DNA of 64,000 nucleotides from Alopecurus myosuroides (GCA_028641055.1 CM054061.1:56124993-56188992); one strand, 5' to 3'. Numbered from the stretch's first letter, positions 1-10,607 are shown. Program-made: numbers and translations. The notes: generated by a model not told the origin, from the sequence alone.

Positions 1-277
1 TTATATTTGCTCGATGAACTGACCGGTGTATGAAGGTGGGCTATATATAGGGTCCTCTTGCTCACAAAGTGTTGTGCTAGGGTTTTGATCCAACGGTTAA
101 GAAACCACCTCATCCAACGGCTCACAACAGCTCGAAAGAAACACACCGTAGCCCTGATCGAACGGCTCACAACAGCTCGAAAGAAACACACCCCGGATCC
201 AACGACTCACAAGCGCTTTAAAGAAACACACGATCCGTGTGATTCTATCTGATTGGTCCAAACGAAACCCTAACCCA

Positions 278-312
278 TTTAGTCCCGGTTGGTGTCCCCA
301 ACCGGGACTAAA
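278..312. repeat. Perfect hairpin of CACTA subterminal motif
   Basis: A 15-bp stem (278-292 with 298-312) closes a 5-nt loop. The arms are the TTTAGTCCCGGTTGG motif and its exact complement. It lies 80 bp upstream of the ATG at 392, with a TATATATA stretch at about 331 between them, so it sits in the presumed promoter of that ORF. Such motifs are probable transposase binding sites in CACTA elements; that role is inferred. Confidence 0.7.
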
Positions 313-391
313 GGGATGTTTTCTTCTCGCTATATATATGTATGCATTGCCACACCATTGGCATAAACACATACAAACTCATCACTCTCTC

Positions 392-937
392 ATGGCTTCT
401 ACCGTACCCACTCTAACATTCATCCAGGCGGAGGCACTTTCCGCCTCGAACTACCCCTGCCAGTGCGGCTACAACGTTCCCGCCGGTTGGATGCTGAGCG
501 CCGGAGGAGTGCCGGTCCCTCCTCTTCCTCAAGGTGTGGCGCGTCGGGCGGCCATCACGAACCACTACTATCACGAGCTCACGCCGGAGCAGCGGAGGAA
601 TCCCAGTTGGCATCCCAATAACCAGCATACTTGGGATGCCTTCTTCATCAATCGGCGTGAGAGGGCGCTCGCCAGGTATGAGGAGGACGGCCTGCCTCCT
701 GGGAACTTTCACGAGGCCGGTCGTCGGCTATGGTGGTCCGGCCGGACTCTACAGAGCGTCATGGACTACATCAGGGCCGGCGATATCCCCCGCTTGCGCT
801 ACCCTCAGGCCCAGTCCTGGAGTCGTGATCCTCCGAGGGAGTGCAGAGCACCGTCAGACGATAGTGACGACGACGGCGGCGGTGACTACGACGACTACGA
901 GTACATGTACTATAGGCCTAGGCAGGAGTATGACTAG
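392..937 (+). CDS. CACTA-carried small protein with acidic tail, function unknown
   Basis: This is an intact 181-aa frame starting MASTVPTLTF. I chose the ATG at 392 because a TATATATA stretch lies at about 331 and the upstream in-frame extension (from 239) runs through the hairpin. Residues 1-60 are hydrophobic and proline-rich. Residues 60-145 contain an aromatic-rich core (motifs WDAFF and RLWWSGRTLQSVMDYI). The end is strongly acidic (DDSDDDGGGDYDDYEYMYY). I recall similar RLWW...RTL proteins from annotated Triticeae transposons, but no biochemical function is known to me. It is probably a gene captured and kept by the CACTA family, since the frame is undamaged while the larger gene downstream is broken. 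Confidence 0.5.
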   Translation: MASTVPTLTFIQAEALSASNYPCQCGYNVPAGWMLSAGGVPVPPLPQGVARRAAITNHYYHELTPEQRRNPSWHPNNQHTWDAFFINRRERALARYEEDGLPPGNFHEAGRRLWWSGRTLQSVMDYIRAGDIPRLRYPQAQSWSRDPPRECRAPSDDSDDDGGGDYDDYEYMYYRPRQEYD

Positions 938-1004
938 CAGATATCAGATCATGCATCTATGCTCTCCGTTTAGGTTTAGATCCACTCTAGCCATTATGTA
1001 CTGC

Positions 1005-1275
1005 ATTTTTTATCTATTATTTGTATTTTTAAGATTTTAAAAAGAAGTAGTTTTATTTTTCTGAATTTTCTGATATATTATTTGTATTTGTAAGATTTTA
1101 AAATGAATTGTTTTCATTTTCTAAATTTTCTGATATATTATTTGTATTTTTAAGATTTTAAAATAAAGTAGATTTATTTTTCTGAATTTTCTGATATATT
1201 ATTTGTATTTTTAAGATTTTAAAATAAAGTAGTTTTATTTTTCTGAATTTTCTGATATATTATTTGTACTTTAAG
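1005..1275. repeat. AT-rich tandem repeat, about 61-bp unit, a little over four copies
   Basis: The phrase CTGATATATTATTTGTA recurs at about 1070, 1130, 1191 and 1252, giving periods of 60, 61 and 61 bp. Each unit also holds AAGATTTTAAAA and TTTTATTTTTCTGAATTTT blocks. It starts about 70 bp after the stop codon of the 392-937 ORF and ends before the second hairpin. The units are too similar to be CRISPR repeats with unique spacers. Confidence 0.85.
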
Positions 1276-1385
1276 ATTGGAAAAAGGAAAAGTATTTGAA
1301 AAACCACCTTTAGTCGCGGTTCCTGTCACGAACCGGGACTAAAGTCTCTTTCCGCGCGGGAACGAAAACGTCGCGAAAAAATACT

Positions 1386-1460
1386 CCTTTAGTCCCGGTT
1401 GGGGACACCAACCGGGAGGGACCTTTAGTCGCGGTTGGTGTCCCCAACCGGGACTAAAGG
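1386..1460. repeat. 29-bp perfect-stem hairpin, 17-nt loop
   Basis: Positions 1386-1414 are exactly complementary to 1432-1460, leaving a 17-nt loop. The arms hold the CACTA motif CCTTTAGTCCCGGTTGGGG. A weaker hairpin with one stem mismatch lies just upstream at 1307-1346. Total length and perfect pairing resemble small-RNA precursors, but these are also the subterminal repeats of the CACTA family, so a transposase-binding role is at least as likely. Confidence 0.75.
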
Positions 1461-1515
1461 CTGCCCCTATATATTCTCTGCCCCCAAAAGTCCCAAACAC
1501 ATCTCGTCTTCTCCG

Positions 1516-1620
1516 CGCCGCCCTCGCCGATTCCGTCTCCGGTTGCTGCCCGCCGCCCTCGCCGATTCCGTCTCCGGTTGCTGCCCGCCGCCCTCGCCGA
1601 TTCTGTCTCCGGTAGGTGCC
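1516..1620 (+). repeat. 35-bp tandem repeat, three copies
   Basis: Copies begin at 1516, 1551 and 1586 with CGCCGCCCTCGCCGATT. The first two copies are identical; the third differs at a few positions near its end. The period is not a multiple of three, so long open frames across this block shift frame at every copy and are not good protein candidates. Confidence 0.85.
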
Positions 1621-1691
1621 CGCCCATGCGTGCTTGAGGATCTCTGGAGGACCGTGCACGACGACGATGGCCGTGGCCCCCGCTGGAGGAT

Positions 1692-1965
1692 ATGTTTAGG
1701 GTTTGGCCGTGCCCGTGCGTGCGTGCTTGGCCGTGCCCGTGCCGTGCCCGTGCCCGTGCGTGCGTGCTTGGTCGTGCCCGTGCGTGCGTGCGTGCTTGGC
1801 CGTTGCGTGCCCGTGCTTGGCCGTGGCCGTGCCGTGGCCGTGCCCGTGCGTGCGTGCTTGGCCGTGCCCGTGCGTGCGTGCGTGCTTGGCCGTTGCGTGG
1901 CCGTGCTTGGCCGTGCGTGCGTGCACGGTGGTGCGTGGTCGTGGCCGTGGCCGTGGCCGTGCTCG
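1692..1965. repeat. GC-rich CCGTG/CGTGC tandem repeat with 90-bp higher-order period
   Basis: The stretch consists of the short words CCGTGCCCGTGCG, TGCGTGCTTGG and CCGTGGCCGTG. A longer block beginning at 1750 recurs at 1840 with few changes, giving a 90-bp higher-order period. Because 90 is divisible by three, long frames stay open on both strands by chance. Their predicted proteins are only Arg/Ala/Cys/Val or His/Thr/Ala/Arg repeats, so I do not call a gene here. Confidence 0.8.
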
Positions 1966-2069
1966 CGGGGGAGAGAGGGGAGTGGCGCCGTGGCCCTCGC
2001 CGGAGGAAGATGGAACAGAGACGCTGACGTCACGGCCTGCGGGGGAGAAAAAAAAACGCTGAGTTGGGC

Positions 2070-2595
2070 TGCACTCGGATTCTCAAAAAAAAAAAAACAA
2101 AAGTTGGGCTGCACTCTTTTTTTGCAAAGTTAAAATAAATCCTAAGTCAAAAAAATTCCTAAGTCAAAAAATTTCCTACTAACCCTAAGTCTACTAACCC
2201 TAAAAATATATTTGTACTAATATTTCCTAATTCTACTAACCCTAAATATTCCTAAGTCAAAGAAAAGCTAAAAAAAATCCCTAAGTCTACTAACCCTAAA
2301 TATTCCTAAGTCAAAAAATAATGAAAATAAGTTTTAATTCAATAAATTCAGAATATTAAGTGTAATATACCAAAATGACCAGGAAAGCAAATGCAACCTA
2401 GCTATGGGATTCTCCAAGTCATTTGAGAAACTAATCTTGGACACACCTCTAAAGTATGGTTTTCCCCCTCCGGTGGTTATCGTTCTTCCACCCAAAACAC
2501 TAGCAATCTGTTTTCCCTCCTTCTACGACAATATTTGCTAAGTCTCCTATATACTTAATTAATTTTTACTACATGCATGTCTGCAGGAGTGACAT
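2070..2595. other. AT-rich CACTA spacer, no gene seen
   Basis: It contains scattered copies of CTACTAACCCTAA and CCTAAGTCAAAAAA between 2135 and 2320, and two GTTGGGCTGCACTC words at about 2062 and 2104. It leads directly to the ATG at 2596 and may be promoter or 5' UTR of the following split gene. No open frame of interest. Confidence 0.5.
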
Positions 2596-5554
2596 ATGGC
2601 GGACAATAGAGACCTGGCGGCGGAACAGGAGGCTGAAGGTTATCTATTAGATATCATAGCCGGAGAACATGATGTAATCTCTTCTTATCTGAACCTTGAG
2701 GATCAAGAAGGTGAAGGAACGGACATTGTCGATGATCAAGGAGGTGAAGAAGGAACAGACATTGTGGATGATCAAGGAGGTGAAGGAATGGACATTGATG
2801 ACGGAGGTCAACCGTCGACAAACGACGATCTCCAATTGCAAAGAACAACCACCTCCGGCGAGGTATATATATATACATTGAGCCTCTCGTGATACAAACT
2901 TACTGAAATGTGAATACATATGCACTAACGCGCGCGACTCTCTTTCTTATTTTAGCCCTCGGCCGGATCGAGTACGACAACGCGTGGCAAATCCAAGGCG
3001 ATGAAAGATTCCGAAACATATACCATCGAATCAGTCGGTGTAACCGGCAAGCCCCTACAGCACACCACAAAGTTTATCAACCAATGCGGAGTCATTGTTA
3101 GAGAGACCGTCCCGATCACCGTCCAGGAATGGAAGGAGCCAAGGAAAGCACGTCTTGGTTTCAGTTATGTCCACAAGAGAACGAAAAAGGAGATGTTCAG
3201 AAAGCTTATGGTACATTTCATTCTACCTCCGGAATACCACAAAAAAGATGAATTCGGTGAGGAGGTTCCGGGTGGACGTTAGAGGAGGAGGCTAGTCAAA
3301 GAGTTCGCTCTTCAGAAGATGGCCGAAGCATTCCGGAACTTCAAGAAAAAATTGTTCCGTGAATATGTCAGCAAGGGCAAGACTCCGCTTTTCACTGGAC
3401 AACATGAGAAACTGAGAGATGATTGGACAGAATTTGTGACGCAGAAGAAATCGGAGCATTTCAAGGAAATGTCAAAAAAAAAATAAGGCTAATGCGGATA
3501 AGAAACAGTACCATCATGTTATGGGGCCAGGAGGATACCGCGTTTCGGCGCCTAAGTGGCAGGCGATGGAGGACGGCCTGAGGGCAAGAGGAATCCCTCT
3601 AGGTACAGAGGGATGGGACGAAAGAGCCAAAATGTGGTGGTACGGGCATGGGGGATCGCTAGACCCGGAGACAGGGGCGTGTGTTCATCGGCAGAAAACG
3701 TTTGCTCCCACAAAAAACCTTGTTGACGCAATGACCAAAGCTCAACAGGGCTGGATCACGTTCAACAGAGAGAGAGACCAACTGACCCATGCCCTCGGGA
3801 ATCCTGAACACGGAGGACATATACGAGGCAAAGGCAGATTGCCGTGGAAAGTAGGGTTTTCCCAGGAGGGTGACCCGTACTGTTACAGAAGCCGTAAGAA
3901 AAATACGGACCGGGCTGCTGTCGAAGCTGCAGATCTTCTGTCGAAGCTTGCAACGGAAGTTAGTGAGTTGAAGCAGACCGTGGCGGGAATAGTTCAGAAA
4001 GAAACAGCGGCGGCTGCAGGGCCGCATGAAGAACATGCAGCGGATCAGCGGAGAAGCAGCGTGGCTTCCACGGAGGCCCCGCCTGCAGGTGCTAATGCAC
4101 CGATGACCGAGAGTCGTGCACCGGAGCCTCACTACCCCGTGGATGATGTAAAGGAGATGAAAGAATGTGATCTGCATTATCCCGTGGGGAACATTTCCAT
4201 GAAGGTAGCTACAGGCAGTGCTTTACCCTATACACCTGGAGCACTCCATCACAACAACCCCATTCCATATGGCTATGCTCGTGTCACGGTGGAAGACATA
4301 GTCCAAGGGTTTAAGGACCTGGAGATTGACATAGCTACACCCGAAGGGGAGAGAAGACTTGGAGATGTCAAGCGCCAGTTCATTCTATGGAAAAAAAAGT
4401 ACATAGTGTTTCCAGGCGAGACGCCAAGGCTAACAAGTCCACCCCCCTCCGATGGTGCAGGTGCTGGTGGTGGTGCTGGTGCTGGTGCTGGTTCACCTAC
4501 GCCTCCTTCACGCCATTCGACGCCGTCCCCCGATCCACAATCTCCGGCGGGTAAGCAGCCGTCGCCCCCCATTCCTCCTCCGGCGGTTAAGCAGTCGTCG
4601 CCCCCCATTCCTCCTCCGGAGGATAAGCAGTCGTCGCCCCCCATTCCTCCTCCGGAGGATAAGCAGACGTCGCCCCCCATTCCTCCTCCAGCGAAGAAAC
4701 AGAAGCAGGCGGACAGCAAGGGAACCTGCTCTTGGACTATTAACCCGGAGCCTTATGTACCTAAGACCACACGGGTACCGGAGCCATCACTGAAGCCTAT
4801 CCCCCCAAGGCCTTGGGAACTTAGTGATGCTGAAACCAAATTGGCCGTGAAGGCTGACGTTGAGAAATGGAAGGCCCGTCAGAAGGCGCTAAAGGAGCCT
4901 GAGCCCAAGGAAGTATTCTCTCCGATTGTAGACAAGTGGGCTACGGGTTTTTTGTCGACACCGTCCCAAGCCGAGAAGAATTTGCCTAAAGACTATGATA
5001 TTGAACTTCGTAAGCAAGCAAAAATATTGGAGGAGGAGAAAGCAAAAAGAAAAAAAAAGCGGGAAACAAGTTGACCAGCTCGGGATGCAGAGTAAACAAT
5101 CGATCCCCCCGCTCATAGTGAAAGCCGGTCCGGAACAGGACCCCGAGGTCATAAGAGCTGTGGCAGCAATGGGATTGACTGTAGCTACTGCCATGGAAAA
5201 TGCGTCTGAGGCCGGTATGTCTCTTTGTCTCTTTTTAGGCCTGGACGATGCACCAATGGCTGAGGTAGCATTACAATATCAGAAGAAAGGGCCTCTCGTC
5301 GAGCCTACGCAGGAAAAGGATCTACCACCACTAATGCAAAGTCTGCTACGTTGGTACAAACAATTCATATCATGGACCGACAAAGAATTTGTGTATGTGG
5401 ATGTTACAGAGGAGCATCACACCAAAAAGTACTCTGTACAAGTTGAGATGAGTGAATTGTTCCAGCTGTTCAATCTGCGCGAGCTCGACAAATCTATCCT
5501 GAGTTGCTACGTTCTATAAGTGATTTATTTCTACCTCATCTCGTTCTTCATTGC

Positions 5555-5585
<31 letters not shown>

Positions 5586-6438
5586 TGTCCTAACTATATT
5601 GTTGCGTACGCTATTATGCAGATTGAAGATTTGGGAATGCAAAATAAGAATCATCCATGATGTTGGGTTCATTGACCCACAAATCATTAATGGAACTATG
5701 TTAGAGCATCACCCCAAAGACGTGGAGAAAGACTTGTACAATTTTCTTAAAAAGCATGAATTCAAAAGTCAGATTCTATTTCCTTACCATTTTGGGTGAG
5801 TGTTTCTCTCTTGTGCCCATTCTCTTTTGTTTACTCCATGCATGGTATGTCTAATCGATAAGTTATGCCTGTGCATGTAACGTGTCCGTAGGTTCCACTG
5901 GATTCTGCTAAAAATTGAACTTGACAGCTCCACAGTTTTTATCATCGACTCTATGAATTCAAATACAAATCTTTGGATCGACATGAGAAAAATGATGCAA
6001 AGGTAATTATTTTCAATCATTTGCGCTCTATATCGATCGGTCTCTTTTGTTCATTTCCTAATAACTCCCTTGTTCATTTAATTTTATTTGCAATGTAGAG
6101 TTTGGAGACGGTTCTCACATGAACATGTCGGTGGATTCAAACATCAGCTAGAATTAAAAAATGTGGTCAAAGGTGTCGATAAGCAGCCACCGGGGACCGG
6201 TCTATGTGGATACTATGTCTGTGAGAACATACGGAAAGAAATCTCTGAGAGGAAGAAGGACGAGACCACGCGGAGGAGTCTCAATAACTTGCGGAGGGCG
6301 CTTACTCCAGAAGCTCGCTTCCGACCAATTCAAGAGGAAATAGCAGGATTTTTCCTTAGGCATGTCATCGATTCCAAAGGAGAACACCATGCGTCCACCG
6401 ACGATGACTATTATACGCATCAGCCCCGAGTACTTTGA
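2596..6438 (+). pseudogene. CACTA-borne split gene with C-terminal Ulp1/C48 protease domain, broken
   Basis: Exon 1 (2596-2862) encodes an acidic protein with repeated DIVDDQGGE units and ends at a GT donor. Coding resumes after TTTTAG near 2954. An in-frame TAG stands at 3280-3282, an extra A in the A-run near 3484 shifts frame, and the 3521-5074 frame (with PSPPIPPP repeats at about 4550-4690) shifts again in the A-run near 5055. Coding continues to about 5518. The last exons (5622-5795, 5892-6002, 6099-6438) have canonical GT/AG borders. Together they form a SUMO-protease-like C48 domain: His in FHWILL, Asp in FIIDSM, Gln in KQPPGTG and Cys in GLCGYYVCE are all present. Ulp1-like domains are known in plant CACTA and MULE elements. 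The catalytic residues survive, but the upstream reading frame is broken, so this copy is probably non-functional. Confidence 0.7.
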
Positions 6439-6732
6439 AACTTGTTCGAATTTGTGTATGGTCATCCATCTTAATTGTGTAATATGGAAACTTGTTCGAG
6501 GTTGTATATGGTCACCCGATATTGAATATATATTATATATTCCTATTGAATTCTCCTTGTTTGAAATTTCATATATATATATATGCATGTATATAGTAGC
6601 GTAAAATATATATATATGTGTACTGAAACTTCATCAAAATTAAAATAAAACACAAAATAAAATATAAAAGAAATAAAACAAAACAAATTAAAAAGAAACC
6701 AGGTTTAGGGGGCCTAAAACCCTAAACCTGCG

Positions 6733-6944
6733 CCGGTTTTCAGTCCCGGTTAGCCACAAGAACCGGGACTAAAGGTCCTCCGCCGCGACGGACTACTGGC
6801 GCCCACGTGGACGGGCCTTTAGTCCCGGTTCGTAAGCAGCGCGACTATAAGGGGGGTCTTTAGTCGCGCATAGCTAGTCCCGGTTGCGCGGCCGGGACTA
6901 CTGGCCCTGGCGAACCGGGACTATAGGCCTATTTTCTACCAGTG
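6733..6944. repeat. CACTA right subterminal repeats and terminus
   Basis: At least five GTCCCGGTT or AACCGGGACTA words occur in alternating orientation up to the terminal CTACCAGTG. One pair (about 6745-6775) can form a short hairpin. This is the usual layout of transposase-binding subterminal repeats in CACTA elements. Confidence 0.75.
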
Positions 6945-6947
6945 CGC

Positions 6948-7622
6948 ATGCGATCGGAGGATCTTGAAAGGCAACTTGCGGATGCGCGCAAAGCTCTAAA
7001 GGATCAAGAGGATGCTGGCAATAAGGCTGATGCTGACCTTGTCACGTTCCTCCGTCCCCTTGCTGAGCGTCTCGCGGGTAAGTGATTTAAGCTTTCGCAA
7101 TTTCATCTTTTATCCCGTTGAACTTGCCAAGTCTTGACATTCTTTTCTTTTGCAGGTCTTCTGGATGTTCCTCTGGAGATCCCTGGGATCCAACGGGTAG
7201 ACGTGCTAACCGACACTCTTGCTCAACTCAAGAGGCACGCCGAAGGAGTTTGCTCCTTGATTGGCGATGCCACTCACGTGTTGACGCAACTGCACGGTCG
7301 CTTCCTCGCCAACGCTGCACCTCCATCTGCGTTAGACGACTTGCTGAAGATCTTTTCGAAGAGCAATCTCTTGGATGCCTACGCGGTCGCCCAATCGGAG
7401 TCTGGCGCAAAGACTGCGATCCAGTTCGCGCTGGCGCATGGAGTCACCGGTTTGGAGGAAGCCTACTCGGCTCTTCCAGTCGACCCCTCCACGGGCAAAA
7501 AGGTACGGCTCTCTCGTTTTGGCGAGCAAGCCGCCATCCTTGCTCGGAAGCTGTCTGAGCTATTTGCTCGACTCACAGGAGGGGCGACTGCCGCTAGCGG
7601 GAGTACCACTGTAGCTTCGTAG
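6948..7622 (+). pseudogene. Antisense gene of the Tat element, unit 1 (5' end cut by CACTA)
   Basis: An exon fragment from 6948 encodes a coiled-coil-like stretch (MRSEDLERQLADARKAL) and ends at GTAAGT (donor at 7078). Coding resumes at 7156 after TTTTGCAG with matching phase and runs to TAG at 7620-7622. The product is helical and has no catalytic motif I can recognise. It resembles proteins labelled gypsy-type transposon-associated in grass genomes. It is transcribed towards pol, so the two transcription units converge near 8650-8912. Because the CACTA terminus at 6944 directly adjoins the frame, the true start is missing. The splice signals show this strand is, or was, a real gene. Confidence 0.6.
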
Positions 7623-7825
7623 TTTTGTATTTCTTTTTCCGTCTTGAATGTAATGAACCTTGGGATGTATTCCCGTATTATCTTTAATCGAAATGTTTGC
7701 CTGGAAATTACTTCTGGTAGTTTGTGTATTCTCTCCCGATGGGAGTAGCCCCCGAGCATTCGTCAAATGTGCGACTAGAGATACTTCGAATAGGGCGTCT
7801 TACTTCTTTCCTTGTACTCTTCCAG

Positions 7826-8631
7826 GCTACTGGATTTGTCGCAGAATCCTCAGGTGGGCCTGCTGCCCGAGTTGATCCACTTGTTGCAGCTGTTGGGACT
7901 TTGGCGGGTCTCCGTGATCGTGTAGCTGATGGCGAGCGCAAGCTGAAAGTGTTGCGTGGGGTAGCCGATGTGGCGAAGTCCAAGCAAAAACTGGCGACTG
8001 AACGCGAACAGTTTGTGATGGACGAGCTGGCTTCTCTTGCTAGGGAACTGTTGTGTAAGTAATACAGCTCCCAAGTCTTCTTTGTCTTGTTTCCTTATCT
8101 GATCGCGCATATTTTTCTTCAAATGTCAAGCCGGATGATAGGGAGGAAAAACAGTGGGTGGAAAACCACATTCTTCAAGAAGCTGGCAGCTCAAGGCCTC
8201 ATGCGAATAATTTTTGGTCTGATCGAAGCTGAGGTTTTGTGTTAGCTACTTTGAAGTTCCGTGTCTCCCAGGTAAAAGTTCTCGTGAATTCTTTTCACGA
8301 GGTCTTGATCGCGATAAATGCTGCATTCTACCCGCTTGAAAGGGGTCCTGAAGATTGGAGGTATCTCCTTGGGCTCTTCGGGCAAGAGGGAGAAATTCGC
8401 GAGTGCGTGCGCAACCAGATGATTTACGGCGCGGTGGTGGCTCTCTCCTTTGTCCGAATATGGCATCCTGAAGTAAATTTTAACTCCGTAGCTAGGCTCC
8501 CAGATGGGCCAATCGATGATATTTCTCTGCATTACGATGTTGTTCGTCCTGCAGCGTAGAAAATCAATCGACTGACATCTGAGGAAGTAGATAGAGTGTT
8601 GGCGACTGAGAATGCTTATCGCCATGACTGA
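7826..8631 (+). pseudogene. Antisense gene of the Tat element, unit 2
   Basis: An exon from about 7826 (after CTTCCAG) to the GTAAGT donor at 8055 encodes a charged coiled-coil region. Coding resumes near 8131 and continues to TGA at 8631, but is interrupted by in-frame stops near 8230 (TGA) and 8557 (TAG). The last part (about 8272-8556) has the pattern LL..F......A...Q...GA..AL.F, matching the end of unit 1 (LLKIFSKSN..., SGAKTAIQFALAHG). The two units therefore look like diverged copies of one domain. Exon phases do not fit perfectly, which I read as decay. The 8640-8910 stretch between this gene and the pol stop is non-coding and probably 3' UTR for both strands. Confidence 0.5.
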
Positions 8632-8911
8632 TTGTTGAATGTGTACATTCTGTCATGCTGTATAGCTTGTAAAAAGTGTTTATAAGGTGTGCAACCTTGT
8701 GTGTATGAATTTTCTTGTGATGCTTAGTTGTAGGCTTAGCCCCCGTGTGTTTATGGGGTGTGTACCTGTAACTATTTAGCATGTAAGAAGAGATAATCTT
8801 CGAGTAAATATGGTTGAGAAACCATGTATTTTATTGCTATGACTGAGAAGTCATGTATTCGGGCTACAAGAGTGGCTAGTATAGCCTTATTTGTTGTGAT
8901 AATAAGTAAAC

Positions 8912-10607
8912 CTAGGGATAAAATTTGCGGAGGTGTGCGATATTCCAAGGATTGGAATAGATTCCTCCAGTCGACGGATTCTTCAGCCTGTAGGCTCCGC
9001 CTGGGATGACTTCGTGTATGATGAAGGGTCCTTCCCAGGGTGGCTCGAGCTTGTGTCCTTCCTTCTGCTTGAGCCGCTGCACTAGATCTCCAACCGCGAA
9101 TGCTCTGTGGCGTATGCGGCGATTGTGATAATTTTGCAATGATTGCTGATATACGGCTGATCTTGCGAGCGCGATGTCACGCATCTCGTCGAGTGCATCC
9201 ATATCTTCCGCGAGTGCCTTGTTGGAGGTTTCTTCGCTGTAAGCCACAACTCGTGGGGCGCTGAATCTAACATCCTCGGGAAGGACTGTTTCTGCCCCGT
9301 ATACCATGAAAAATGGTGTGTATTTTGTGGATCGGTTTGGAGTTGTGCGGAGGCTCCATAGTACGGAGGGTAGCTCTTCTGCCCAATGTCCTGCGGCGGG
9401 GTGTAGACGATCGAGTAGGCGTTTCTTGATGCCGGCCGAAACTAAGCCGTTTGATCTTTCGACTTGACCGTTCGTTTGCGGGTGGGCAACTGAAGCAAAC
9501 TTGAAGTTGATGCCCTTTTCCTCGCAGAACTGTTGCGTTTCCTTTGCTGTGAAGTTTGTACCATTGTCTGTAATGATGTCGTGTGGCACACCAAATCTGC
9601 ATACGATGGAGTCGAGGAACTTCACGGCGCACTGGGCGCTAGCCTAAGTTACTGGCATGGCCTCGATCCATTTGGTGAACTTGTCGACTCCGACCAGCAA
9701 GTGTGTATACCCACCCGGTGTGGACTTGCGTAGTGGTCCAACCATGTCCAGCCCTCATTGTGCGAAGGGCCAGGCAATGGGTATCATGTGCAATTCCGTA
9801 GCAGGTGCATGTGGTCTTGGTGCGAATCGCTAACAAGCATCGCATCGTTCGACCAGGTCCTTTGCGTCGGTATGCTGTTAGCCAGTAGAATCCCGCTCGG
9901 AAAGCATTTCCCATGATTGTTTTCCAGCTAGCGTGATGTCCGCAGTCTCCTTGGTGGATGTCCTGGAGTAATTCTTTGCCATCTTCGGGTGCGATGCAAC
10001 GCTGAAGTATACCCGAGATGCTTTGCTTGTATAATTCTCCGTTGACTACCCGAAAGGATTTGCTGCGTCTCACTATTTTTCGAGCCTCGCGTGGATCGGC
10101 CGGGAGCTGTTTGTTGATCAGGTAGTCGAGATATTTCTGCGTCCAGACTGGCTCGACCAGAAAAACCTGTTGTGATATATTATGGGTAAGCTCGATAATG
10201 GCGACTTGCAGGCTGACCTCTGTTTCTGGCGCTGTGGGTGTTCCTGCAGCTTTCTTGACTTTGACCGATCGCTTGATCATCCGTTCGAAATATATTCCTG
10301 GTGGTATGGGTGTATTTGTGGAACCCATGTTTGCCAGCCTATCTGCTTCTTCATTGCTTGATCTTGCAATGTGCTTCAGCTCGCACCCTTTGAAACTTCC
10401 TTCGAGTAGATTGTACATGTCGCGGTACGCGACCATGTTTTCAGCAATTGCATCACATTCTTTCATTGTCTGCTGCACAATTAGATTGGAGTCGCCGTAA
10501 ATCATTAATCGACTAGCTCCACAGGCGACTGCCATCTTCATCCCATGCAGCAGGGCTTCATATTCTGCGTCGTTGTTCGATGCTGGATCATCAGGTGGAA
10601 AGTCTAA
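8912..10607 (-). pseudogene. Tat element archaeal-type RNase H and integrase, broken
   Basis: The upstream part (from 10607) encodes an archaeal-type RNase H (motifs IYGDSNLIVQQ and NEEADRLANMG). The zinc-binding HHCC region of integrase follows, up to about 9900, where a frameshift occurs. The intact downstream frame 9625-8912 contains the integrase core with ITDNGTNFTA (catalytic Asp) and NGQVERSNG (catalytic Glu), and the conserved carboxy end. Further in-frame stops lie between, near 9750 (TGA in place of a probable TGG) and 9643. The integrase would insert element DNA into the host genome; this copy cannot make a full-length protein. Confidence 0.8.

Larger units (their letters stand above)
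1..6944 (+). mobile_element. CACTA (En/Spm-type) DNA transposon, right-hand part
   Basis: The right terminus reads CTACCAGTG at 6936-6944, the reverse complement of a CACTGGTAG end. Just inside it (6733-6930) are repeated CCCGGTT/AACCGGGACTA subterminal motifs, as in grass CACTA elements. The same motif occurs at 278-312 and 1307-1460, which suggests the other end is not far left of the window. Immediately outside is CGC (6945-6947), a possible 3-bp target duplication whose partner lies off the window. The element carries a short ORF (392-937), tandem repeats and a broken split gene (2596-6438). I do not see the classic TNP2-type transposase in this part, so it is either further left or absent. 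The insertion interrupts the antisense gene of the Tat-type retrotransposon that starts at 6945. Confidence 0.8.

Noticed and set aside
1005..1275. Regular repeats that could suggest a CRISPR array
   Set aside because: Units are contiguous 61-bp tandem copies without unique spacers, and the DNA is eukaryotic.
1435..2133. Long open frames on both strands (up to 232 codons)
   Set aside because: They follow from the 35-bp and 90-bp GC-rich tandem repeats; predicted proteins are simple repeats with no conserved feature.
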